DNA of 64,000 nucleotides, from NCBI GenBank assembly GCA_910588555.1, contig CAJUPC010000004.1, positions 1-64,000 of the forward strand, given 5' to 3'. The DNA comes from Candidatus Gastranaerophilales bacterium. GTDB lineage: Bacteria > Cyanobacteriota > Vampirovibrionia > Gastranaerophilales > Gastranaerophilaceae. The notes under the pieces were generated by a model. It made no database searches, was not told the origin of the DNA, and saw only the letters and a program-made list of their open reading frames with translations. Below, one piece after another: positions 56,201-64,000 of the stretch (position 1 is the stretch's first letter; the number at the start of each line of letters is the position of its first letter). A program made the position numbers and the translations under genes.

Positions 56201-56452
56201 GACGGCATGTTTGCACCATTCTTCTTTCAAAGGACAGTTACAGCGAGCTTCGACTTTGTTTTTCTTAAAAATGAGGTCGGTTTTATAATGGTCTTGAAAG
56301 TTTCCTTTTACTTTACCCATGTAAAAGTTTTTTTCAGGATAAGTATCGAACACCATATCTTTCAAATGATATTCGTAACCTCTGCGCCAGCTTCCAGCAC
56401 CTGCATTCTCTTTTATAAATTTGTAATTAAATTCCTGCTGTTTAGCACTCAT
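53267..56452 (-). CDS. SWI2/SNF2-family helicase with SWIM zinc finger
   Basis: 1061 aa. SWIM zinc finger near residues 70-90 ([18 protein letters not shown]), a long middle region, then the SNF2 ATPase: motif I [10 protein letters not shown], motif II DESQN (a DEAH-like box), [13 protein letters not shown], and C-terminal [46 protein letters not shown]. An RapA-like DNA or RNA-polymerase translocase. No restriction or defence partner is adjacent, so a general transcription/repair role is the likelier reading. GC-rich text follows the TAG stop. Confidence 0.93.
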   Translation of the reverse strand: [1061 protein letters not shown]

Positions 56453-56575
56453 TAATGAGTATCTCTTTCTTTCCCTAAGGGTTTAAATTTCGGATACGGC
56501 TAAAACCGTAAGCCCTTACAATACCAATATTATTACATGAATAATAAAAAAAGGCAATAGATAATATGAAAATTT

Positions 56576-56601
56576 TAAAAAGCGGCTATTATAGCCGCTT
56601 T
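56576..56601 (-). terminator. terminator after dnaJ-like gene
   Basis: AAAGCGGCTA / TAGCCGCTTT perfect stem, T-rich on the minus strand. Confidence 0.8.
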
Positions 56602-56603
56602 CC

Positions 56604-57632
56604 TTATAGCTCTGAAATTTTTTTATAAAGTTCAATTTGTTTTTCAGAAATATCTTTTGGGATTACAATTTTAATTTTTGCATTTAAATTGCCGTATCCG
56701 CCTTTTTTCGGAAGGCCGAGTTCTTTTAGTCTTAAAGTCTGACCTGAAGAAGTTTTTGGAGGGATTTTTATTGTGATTTTTCCATGCAGTGTTTCAATTT
56801 CTTTTTTGGTCCCCAAAACAGCTTCGGGAGGAGTGATTTCAATTTCTTTTGTTAAATCGTAACCGTCAATTTCGTATTCACTGTCTTTAAAATGGATTAC
56901 AAGGTATAAATCTCCTTTGCGTCCGTAAGCGTCTGTTTGTCCTTCGCCTTTAATACGTACTTTTTTGCCTTCTGTAACATCCGGTGGAAGTTTAACTTTA
57001 ATTGTTTTTGGCTCGGTTTTAATACCCGTACCGCCGCAGTTTGAGCAATAACCGCCGTTTGGAGGACATTGTGTACAGCGTTCCATATTATTATATTTAA
57101 CTGTTACAGGCTTTTTGTCAAATAAGTCTTTGGCTGTAATATTTAAAGTTTTAGTCACGTCAAGGTTTTCTGACGGTGGTTCTTGACGGCGTCGTGAATG
57201 AGTCTGCTGTTGTCCGAAATCAAAACCGCCAAAATTCATTCCCTGTGCACCTCTTGCGCCTCCGCCCATCATATCGCCGAATAATGAGCTGAAAAAGTCG
57301 GAAAATCCGCCAAGGTCTTGTCCGTTAAAATTGAAACTTTGGTAATTTCCGCCTTGACCTCCGCCAAAACCGAATTGTTCAAATCCCGGAGGCGGCGTAT
57401 AACTTTGACCGCCCTGCCAGTTTGCGCCAAGGCTATCGTATCTTTGACGTTTCTGTTTATCGCCGAGAACTTCGTAGGCTTCATTTATATCTTTAAATTT
57501 GCTTTCGGCTTCTTTTGTTTTATTAACATCGGGGTGAAATTTGCGTGCAAGTTTTCTGTATGCTGATTTAATTTCAGCTTCCGTTGCATCACGTTTCAAA
57601 CCTAGTATCTCATAATAGTCTTTATATTCCAT
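56604..57632 (-). CDS. DnaJ-family co-chaperone with reduced zinc finger
   Basis: 342 aa. J domain (1-68) with HPD in KFHPDVNK, then a Gly/Phe-rich region with many Gly and Gln (70-165), a short Cys segment C-T-Q-C...C-S-N-C-G-G-T-G (about 198-213) and the C-terminal substrate-binding domains. Canonical DnaJ has four CxxCxGxG repeats; here only two CxxC remain, enough for at most one zinc. It stimulates DnaK. No dnaK is adjacent. CbpA-like or DnaJ-like paralogue. Confidence 0.9.
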   Translation of the reverse strand: MEYKDYYEILGLKRDATEAEIKSAYRKLARKFHPDVNKTKEAESKFKDINEAYEVLGDKQKRQRYDSLGANWQGGQSYTPPPGFEQFGFGGGQGGNYQSFNFNGQDLGGFSDFFSSLFGDMMGGGARGAQGMNFGGFDFGQQQTHSRRRQEPPSENLDVTKTLNITAKDLFDKKPVTVKYNNMERCTQCPPNGGYCSNCGGTGIKTEPKTIKVKLPPDVTEGKKVRIKGEGQTDAYGRKGDLYLVIHFKDSEYEIDGYDLTKEIEITPPEAVLGTKKEIETLHGKITIKIPPKTSSGQTLRLKELGLPKKGGYGNLNAKIKIVIPKDISEKQIELYKKISEL

Positions 57633-57711
57633 TTTGATATCTCCTATATTAATAATAATATAAAAAACGACTATTTTTATGATAATTAATTATTTTTTAA
57701 TAATAGTATAA

Positions 57712-59175
<1,464 letters not shown>

Positions 59176-59177
59176 TA

Positions 59178-59570
59178 ATGCATTTGAAAATAATTACACA
59201 TGAAAGAGTTGTATTTGACGAAGATATCGACGAATTGTACACAAAAACAATCGACGGTGAAATCGGTATTTTGAAAAATCACGTTCCATTGATGACCGCT
59301 CTTGATATTGGGATTACCAAAACAGTAAAAAACGGTGAGGTAAAGTTTTTCACAACAATGGGCGGTGTTTTGCAGTTCAAAGATGATGAAGCATTAATTC
59401 TTACAACAACTGCAGAACGCGGGGATGAAATTGATGTTACCAGAGCAAAGGATGCCTTAAAACGTGCTCAAGCAAGACTTGCCGAAGTTCAGGCAGAAAC
59501 GGATGCGAAACGCGCAGAAGCCGCAATTGCAAGAGCTATGGCAAGACTTAAAGCAACGTTAAATAATTAA
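59178..59570 (+). CDS. atpC: ATP synthase F1 subunit epsilon
   Basis: 130 aa. Beta-sandwich N-terminus (MHLKIITHERVVFDEDIDEL, GEIGILKNHVPLMTALDIG) and a C-terminal helical hairpin (ALKRAQARLAEVQAETDAKRA). Part of the rotor stalk; the helices can inhibit ATP hydrolysis. 2 bp after atpD. Its stop codon overlaps the stop of the convergent pilin gene. Confidence 0.97.
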   Translation: MHLKIITHERVVFDEDIDELYTKTIDGEIGILKNHVPLMTALDIGITKTVKNGEVKFFTTMGGVLQFKDDEALILTTTAERGDEIDVTRAKDALKRAQARLAEVQAETDAKRAEAAIARAMARLKATLNN

Positions 59571-60384
59571 AATTTGACAGGATAATCCTCTTTTATTTGC
59601 CAGCCATCGTACATAATTAATGTTGAACAATATCCTCTACCGCCACTTTTAATCTCATTTATCATATAATCGCGGTTGTATCTTTTATTACCTGTGGCAG
59701 TATATCCATAGGGCTGAAAGTAGTATTGTCTTGTATTAGGGTTGTAAAATAAAAATGAAAATGCATCCACGCAGCTGTGTGAATTAGAGAATGGATTTTT
59801 AGAATTTTTAGGGTTTGTAAAATAGTTTACATGAATAAGTCCGTTATAATTTGCATCGGTATGATTTGTATTCTCTTCATCTTGAATAGTTCCTGCCCAG
59901 TTTGTCATAGTCATTAAAGTTCCGTCTGCAAAATGTACAAACAAAGCTTTATGTGAATTGTCTCCACCAATTTCACCTGAATTATCTATATATTCGTCAA
60001 CAACGTTCAAATAAGGTTTGAGGTATTTATCAAACCAGTGTTTCATTTCTTCACCATTATATGATGTTGTAAATCCATCCCAATCCTGCATAGGACCGTG
60101 AATTGATATTGCTGTTGTTGTCGCCTGAGACATGACTGAATAAAATTTTTTTAACTTAGTTACAGTAACTTGTTTTTTGTGATTAGAAATAAGTGTTGGC
60201 ATAGTAAGCGCCGCAACCGTACCAATAATTGTTAATGTAATAAGAACCTCAGCCAAAGTAAAACCGAATTTTCTGCCCCTAAAACTTTCCCCAAAAAGAT
60301 AAAAAAAGTCTAAAGTCGACTTGTCGGGGGGGGGGCAATCACAGCGCTAATACTATGTTTGCGCGAAATGAAATTAAATTTCAT
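59567..60384 (-). CDS. type IV prepilin-like protein with C-tract frameshift (copy 4)
   Basis: The start is the minus-strand ATG at 60384 behind GGAGGT. A run of 10 C in the coding strand (60335-60326) leads to TAG after MKFNFISRKHSISAVIAPPP; with 11 C the frame is 272 aa through A-P-P-P-D-K-S, RGRKFGFTLAEVLITL and to the stop at 59567. GFTLAE is a canonical cleavage site. The tract is inverted relative to the other copies: its complement reads TCG-G10-CAATC-A-CAGC, the same flanks as copies 1 and 2. Its promoter differs from the others. The tail CSTLIMYDGWQIKEDYPVKF matches the family. It converges on atpC, with stops overlapping. Confidence 0.82.
60326..60335. repeat. poly-G/C tract, 10 nt, inverted relative to other copies
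   Basis: C10 in the coding strand of copy 4. Flanks on the plus strand, TTGTCG and CAATCACAGC, match those of the G tracts at 10639 and 26927. In frame at 11, so off by -1. Confidence 0.85.
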
Positions 60385-60412
60385 GATAAAATACCTCCAT
60401 CTTTCCTTATTC

Positions 60413-60441
60413 ATTATTTACTATTGTGACAATTTTGTCAA
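60413..60441 (-). promoter_or_regulatory. candidate promoter of copy-4 pilin gene
   Basis: On the minus strand TTGACA (60441-60436), 17-nt spacer, AATAAT (60418-60413), about 30 nt before the ATG. Unlike the shared promoter of copies 1, 2, 3 and 5. Confidence 0.5.
60427..60440. promoter_or_regulatory. 14-bp dyad over divergent -35 boxes
   Basis: TGACAA-TT-TTGTCA. It covers the -35 boxes of both the pilin gene (minus) and the chromate transporter gene (plus), so one protein bound here could control both. Confidence 0.45.
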
Positions 60442-60456
60442 TACCTGTGTTTTATG

Positions 60457-60469
60457 TATAATTGTTTTA
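60457..60469 (+). promoter_or_regulatory. -10 box 6 nt before ATG (leaderless start)
   Basis: TTGTCA (60435-60440), 16-nt spacer, TATAAT (60457-60462), 6 nt, ATG. No ribosome site. Confidence 0.6.
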
Positions 60470-61029
60470 TGGAAAAGACTTTGTATCAAATTTTTAAAAC
60501 ATTTTTTAAAGTTGGAACTTTGTTACTGGGCGGAGGGTATGTTATCTTGCCTCTTTTGCAGTCAGAACTTGTTGATAAGAAAAAATGGATTGATGACGAT
60601 GAGTTATGCGAATATTATGCATTAGGACAGAGTATCCCGGGAATTATTGCCGCAAATGTTTCTATTTTTGTCGGGTACAAACTCAAACGTACTGCAGGCG
60701 CATTTGCCGCAATTGCAGGAATTGTTACTCCTGCTTTTGTTTCAATTATTATACTTGCTAAAATTTTGGAAGAAGTTATTAAATTAAAGTTTGTTCAAAG
60801 TGTTTTCTGGGGAGTCGGTATAGGGGTATTAATCCTGATTTTTCTTGCAGTAAAAGAAATTTGGAAAAAAAGTGTTGTGGATAAATTTAGCTGTTGGATT
60901 TTCTTTATTATTTTTATTTTATCTGCAGGATTTAAAGCTCCGCCGGCAGTTTTGATTATACTCGCAATTGTCATAGGGTTGTGGCTGCCGTTTGCAAGAA
61001 AGATTGAACATGGAGGAGAGAAGAAATAA
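60469..61029 (+). CDS. chrA: chromate transporter half-protein, N-terminal type
   Basis: 186 aa from the ATG at 60469; an in-frame ATG at 60454 lies inside the -10 box and is unlikely. Single CHR domain: KVGTLLLGGGYVILPLLQSEL and the QSIPGIIAANVSIFVGY motif, with about six membrane helices. Works with the next gene as a two-part short-chain CHR transporter. Chromate is the named substrate of the family, but in an anaerobe another anion is possible. Its stop overlaps the ATG of the second half by one base. Confidence 0.9.
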   Translation: MEKTLYQIFKTFFKVGTLLLGGGYVILPLLQSELVDKKKWIDDDELCEYYALGQSIPGIIAANVSIFVGYKLKRTAGAFAAIAGIVTPAFVSIIILAKILEEVIKLKFVQSVFWGVGIGVLILIFLAVKEIWKKSVVDKFSCWIFFIIFILSAGFKAPPAVLIILAIVIGLWLPFARKIEHGGEKK

Positions 61030-61559
61030 TGATTTATTTGAAATTATTTTTGGAATTCTTTCATATCGGTTTATTCTCGTTTGGCGGCGGATATGCAACA
61101 TTGCCGTTTTTGTATCATATAGCTGATGTACAGCACTGGTACACGACAAAACAGTTGTCGGACATGATTGCTATTTCATCAATCACTCCTGGTCCTGTGG
61201 GTGTAAATGTTGCTACATTTGCAGGTTTTATGACATCTGGTGTTTTAGGGGCATTTGTTGCAACTGCGTCAGTTATTTTGCCCTCTTTGATTATTGTCAT
61301 TGCTATTTCAAAATTACTTGAACAGTTTAAACATAATAAATACGTTCAATCGGTCATTTATACATTGAAACCTGCAGGGTGTGGTTTGTTGGCGGCCGTC
61401 GGGGTTGATATGTTTGTAAATAACATAAATTTACTTGGAATGTTTTTACTTGCAGGATTATTTTTTGCAAGTTTGACAGAAAAACGCGACCCGTTGTTTT
61501 ATCTTGTAGTGTCAGGTGTTGTAGGATTAGTTGCGGGATTTTTCAATTTAACAACGTAG
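61029..61559 (+). CDS. chrA: chromate transporter half-protein, C-terminal type
   Basis: 176 aa, second CHR domain: FFHIGLFSFGGGYATLPFL and SSITPGPVGVNVATFAGFM, plus five or six helices. Starts at the last base of the first half (ATGA-type coupling). The two domains are inverted in topology, as known for paired short ChrA proteins. Only 2 bp separate its stop from the -35 box of the next pilin gene. Confidence 0.9.
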   Translation: MIYLKLFLEFFHIGLFSFGGGYATLPFLYHIADVQHWYTTKQLSDMIAISSITPGPVGVNVATFAGFMTSGVLGAFVATASVILPSLIIVIAISKLLEQFKHNKYVQSVIYTLKPAGCGLLAAVGVDMFVNNINLLGMFLLAGLFFASLTEKRDPLFYLVVSGVVGLVAGFFNLTT

Positions 61560-61561
61560 AC

Positions 61562-61589
61562 TTGAAATTTTCGAAAAATAGTTTATAAT
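61562..61589 (+). promoter_or_regulatory. pilin-family promoter, copy 5
   Basis: TTGAAA (61562-61567), 16-nt spacer, TATAAT (61584-61589), then CGAAAGGAG before the ATG at 61618. Confidence 0.8.
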
Positions 61590-61617
61590 AAATATGTACA
61601 TACGAAAGGAGTTTGAA

Positions 61618-62348
61618 ATGAGATTGTTAAATAATTTACAGAGCTTCGGGGGGGGGGCACTCACAGCTTAACTCCTTGGTTTAGAGCTTTTACTTTGGCC
61701 GAGGTTTTAATAACCCTCGGCATAATCGGTGTAGTGGCGGCGTTGACTATGCCGTCGTTAATTGTTAAATATGAAAAACAAAGAATTCTCAACAATTTAA
61801 AAAAAACATATTCTGAAATTGCACAGGCATTGAAACTTGCAGAAGTTGAATACGGCAATCCTGTTTATTGGGAATATGGAACTAAACTTAGCGGTTCTGC
61901 GGCTGAAAATTTTATGAATAAATATTTGGTGCCTTACCTTAATGTGGTAAAAAATTGTGGTACCGGTACGGGCTGTTTACACGGTGATGTTTATTCTCTA
62001 ACAGGTTATAAAAATCCAAGTTATGGTGATTCTACAACAAATACAGCAAGAATAATGGTGAATTCCGGCTATACCATAGGTGTAACAAGCGGTGGTGATT
62101 ATGTTAATTTGCAAATTACTTTGAATAACCATAAAGATAAATTAGTTATGGGGAAAGATATATTTTTCTTTATTATCTCATCAGAAAGAGGTTTAATGCC
62201 TCACGGTTATAATCTTACCAGAGATGAATTGATTGAGCACAGTAATATGGGCTGCAGTAAAAAAATAAATACTCATAGTGCAGGGATGCATTGTACGGGA
62301 TTAATTGTTTCCGACAGCTGGCAAATTTCATCCGAGTACCCATGGTAA
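61618..62348 (+). CDS. type IV prepilin-like protein with G-tract frameshift (copy 5)
   Basis: ATG at 61618 behind the family promoter and ribosome site; a run of 10 G at 61648-61657 leads to an early TAA. With 11 G the protein is 243 aa: MRLLNNLQSF-GGGG-THSLTPWFRAFTLAEVLITL. The leader is closely related in DNA to copy 3 (MRLLKDLRSF, SLTPCC). The mature part contains a Gly/Asn-rich region (CGTGTGCLHGDVYSL) and ends CTGLIVSDSWQISSEYPW. Its stop directly abuts the stop of the convergent comM gene, so no terminator fits between them. Confidence 0.85.
61648..61657 (+). repeat. poly-G tract, 10 nt
   Basis: G10 flanked by AGCTTC and CACTCACAGC; in frame at 11, so off by -1. Confidence 0.9.
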
Positions 62349-63875
62349 TTATTGACTGAGAATTCTATATTGCAAAGCTTGCATTATATGGGTTTGTTGA
62401 ATGTCTTTTGAAGTTTCCAAATCCGCTATTGTTCTTGCAAGTTTTAAAACTCTGTCATAACGACGTCCCGACAACTGGTATTTCACTGCTGCTAACTTCA
62501 AAATATCTGCGCATGCTTTGTCAATTTGACAGTATTTTTTGATTAGTTTTGCAGTCAGTTCAGAGTTTGTCAAAATTCCGTCGTTTTTATATCGTTCAGC
62601 TTGAATTTTGCGTGCATTAATAACTCTTTTTTTTATGTCTGCGGAACTTTCAACAGCTGGCTGGGTATTTAATAGTTCTTCTGAGGTAAGCCGTGGGACT
62701 TCTACGTGTAAGTCAATTCTATCCAATAATGGGCCGGAAAGCTTTGATTGATAACGGTTTATCTGGTATTCAGAGCAGGTACATTGTTTTTCTTTGTCGC
62801 CTAAATATCCGCAGGGACAAGGGTTCATCGCACCAAGAAGCATAAATTTTGCAGGATATTTTATTGAATGTTTTGTTCTTGATATTGAAATTTCTGAGTC
62901 TTCAAGCGGTTGTCTCAAAACTTCCAGCACGTGTCGTGGAAATTCCACCATTTCATCAAGAAATAATACACCTCTGTGAGCTAGTGTAATTTCACCCGGT
63001 TTTGGGTTTGAACCGCCTCCGATAATTCCGTTTGCAGAAGCTGTATGGTGTACAGCTCTGAAAGGACGTTTTGTCATTAATGGTTCATCAGGTGGCAAAA
63101 GCCCGCAAATACTGTATATTTTTGTCAATTCCAGTGCTTCTTGAAGTTCCAATGGCGGAAGAATTGACGCAAAACATTTTGCCATTAGAGTTTTTCCCGA
63201 CCCGGGGGAGCCTGTCATAAGCATATTATGACCGCCTGCAGCCGCAATTTCAAGCGCGCGTTTTGCTTTTTGTTGACCTTTTACATCTTTAAAATCATAA
63301 AGATATTCTTGATTTATGCTTTTATTTAGATATGTGTCAATATCAATTATAGTCGGTTTTATCGCAGAGTCTGCGAAATGGTTTACAACATCGCAAAGGC
63401 AATCCGCGCCGAAAATATTTACATCACCTGCAAGTGCGGCTTCATAAGCATTAACTTTAGGTACAAAAATGTTTTTTATACCCGCTTCTTTCAGACCTAA
63501 AATCAACGGCAAAACTCCTGTTATAGCGCGCAGAGTTCCGTCAAGCGAAAGTTCTCCGATAAATGCGTAATCTTGGAGTTTATCTTCTTCAATAACAGCT
63601 TCTTCGGTTAAAAGACCCATTGCAATTGGTAAATCAAAGTTTGAACCTTCTTTTTTTAAGTCGGCAGGTGCAAGGTTTATAACAACTTTTTTAGCAGGAA
63701 ATGTAAAGCCTGAATTTTTTATTGCAGAACGAACCCTGTCGCGCGCTTCGTTGATTGCCGTATCAGGAAGCCCTACTATTGCAAACCCCGGTAAACCGTT
63801 TAAAACATCTGTTTCGACAGTTACTTTATATGCGTTTAAGCCAATTACGGCTCCCGTTGTTACTTTATTTACCAT
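62349..63875 (-). CDS. comM: ComM/YifB-type Mg-chelatase-like AAA+ ATPase
   Basis: 508 aa. N-terminal Lon-like domain (about 1-170, GLPGFAIVGLPDTAINEARDR), AAA+ core with Walker A MTGSPGSGKTLMAK and Walker B VLFLDEMVEF, the zinc-like CPCGYLGDKEKQC segment, and the C-terminal helical lid. ComM is a hexameric helicase that extends branch migration during natural transformation, which would fit a genome with type IV pilus genes; the machinery for uptake is not in this window. Confidence 0.93.
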   Translation of the reverse strand: MVNKVTTGAVIGLNAYKVTVETDVLNGLPGFAIVGLPDTAINEARDRVRSAIKNSGFTFPAKKVVINLAPADLKKEGSNFDLPIAMGLLTEEAVIEEDKLQDYAFIGELSLDGTLRAITGVLPLILGLKEAGIKNIFVPKVNAYEAALAGDVNIFGADCLCDVVNHFADSAIKPTIIDIDTYLNKSINQEYLYDFKDVKGQQKAKRALEIAAAGGHNMLMTGSPGSGKTLMAKCFASILPPLELQEALELTKIYSICGLLPPDEPLMTKRPFRAVHHTASANGIIGGGSNPKPGEITLAHRGVLFLDEMVEFPRHVLEVLRQPLEDSEISISRTKHSIKYPAKFMLLGAMNPCPCGYLGDKEKQCTCSEYQINRYQSKLSGPLLDRIDLHVEVPRLTSEELLNTQPAVESSADIKKRVINARKIQAERYKNDGILTNSELTAKLIKKYCQIDKACADILKLAAVKYQLSGRRYDRVLKLARTIADLETSKDIQQTHIMQALQYRILSQ

Positions 63876-63905
63876 AAATTTATGATACTACAAATATTTT
63901 TATTG

Positions 63906-63918
63906 TATAATCAGGTTA
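63906..63918 (+). promoter_or_regulatory. -10 box 6 nt before ATG (leaderless start)
   Basis: TATAAT at 63906-63911, then 6 nt and the ATG of the last gene. Confidence 0.55.
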
Positions 63919-64000
63919 TGAATATATTAGCGATAAATTTTGGCGGAATTGGTGATGAGATATTTTTTCTGCCGACTCTTATATCTTTAAAAAAAGAATT
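63918..64000 (+). CDS. GT9-like glycosyltransferase, 3' end outside the window
   Basis: Only 27 residues are visible: MNILAINFGGIGDEIFFLPT and on. The pattern I-L-x-I...G-x-I-G-D-x-x-x-x-x-P-T-L matches the start of family 9 glycosyltransferases (heptosyltransferase type), which build lipopolysaccharide core or similar glycans. The ATG follows a TATAAT box by 6 nt. Identification rests on this short segment only. Confidence 0.55.
   Translation, partial: MNILAINFGGIGDEIFFLPTLISLKKE

Noticed and set aside
53267..56452. SNF2 helicase as part of a defence system
   Set aside because: No methylase, nuclease, PglZ or other defence partner is nearby; neighbours are HU and a DnaJ-like gene.

Overview
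The window is about 64 kb of an AT-rich bacterial chromosome, dense with housekeeping genes on both strands. Several features point to a non-photosynthetic cyanobacterial relative (Melainabacteria/Vampirovibrionia, probably a gut Gastranaerophilales): atpD-atpC stand alone as a pair, as the cyanobacterial beta-epsilon operon does; the order infA-rpmJ-rpsM-rpsK-(rpsD)-rpoA-rplQ-truA-rplM-rpsI follows the cyanobacterial cluster; pheT is not next to pheS; the ribonucleotide reductase is the B12-dependent class II type; and no photosynthesis gene is present. MurE carries the DNPR motif of meso-diaminopimelate-adding enzymes, so the wall is Gram-negative in type. The assignment is inference from gene order and content, not from a marker comparison.

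Layout. 1-4.4 kb: 3' part of a type IV prepilin-like gene, a secreted HExxH protein, a TPR protein, an FtsB/DivIC-like protein and an exported barrel-like protein. 4.5-8.5 kb: four unrecognised genes, three in a tight operon with Cys motifs and membrane segments, then a coiled-coil protein. 8.6-10.5 kb: prenyl synthase and signal peptidase I. 11.6-17.2 kb: ribosomal protein/RNA polymerase alpha operon with unusually long, structured spacers. 17.2-26.7 kb: tmk, map-adk, gyrB, and rplI followed by a MetE-like/CooC-like/folD set. 27-39 kb: pheT, nrdJ, a glutamate/dicarboxylate symporter and ileS. 39-53 kb: murE, a penicillin-binding protein, a cell-wall amidase, pepA, rny-ymdB-PHP, apt, a processive glycosyltransferase and HU. 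53-64 kb: SNF2 helicase, DnaJ-like protein, atpD-atpC, paired ChrA halves, comM and the start of a GT9 glycosyltransferase.

The most interesting feature is a dispersed family of prepilin-like genes (six copies: one cut by the left edge, then about 10.6, 26.9, 33.7, 60.4 (minus strand) and 61.6 kb). The five with visible 5' ends each carry a homopolymer of 10-12 G (C in the minus-strand copy) between the start codon and the FTLAE prepilin signal. All five would be in frame at 11 nt (or 8/14), and all five read 10 or 12 here, so each is one base out of frame. The tract lies in the leader that prepilin peptidase removes, so slippage would switch the gene without changing the mature pilin. Four share near-identical promoters. 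The copy at 33.7 kb also ends in a C-type-lectin-like domain of the kind diversified by diversity-generating retroelements; no reverse transcriptase or template repeat is in the window. I consider this a candidate phase-variable (and in one case possibly hypermutated) surface-fibre system.

A second unexplained feature is a repeated, GC-richer element just after rpsD, the 23.2 kb coiled-coil gene and nrdJ. It always starts at the TAG stop codon, in the same orientation as the upstream gene, with conserved ends around a changeable hairpin; a related hairpin lies between rpsK and rpsD. Four genes have a TATAAT-like box exactly 6 nt before the ATG, which suggests leaderless transcripts. I saw no tRNA, rRNA, CRISPR array, transposase or phage gene.
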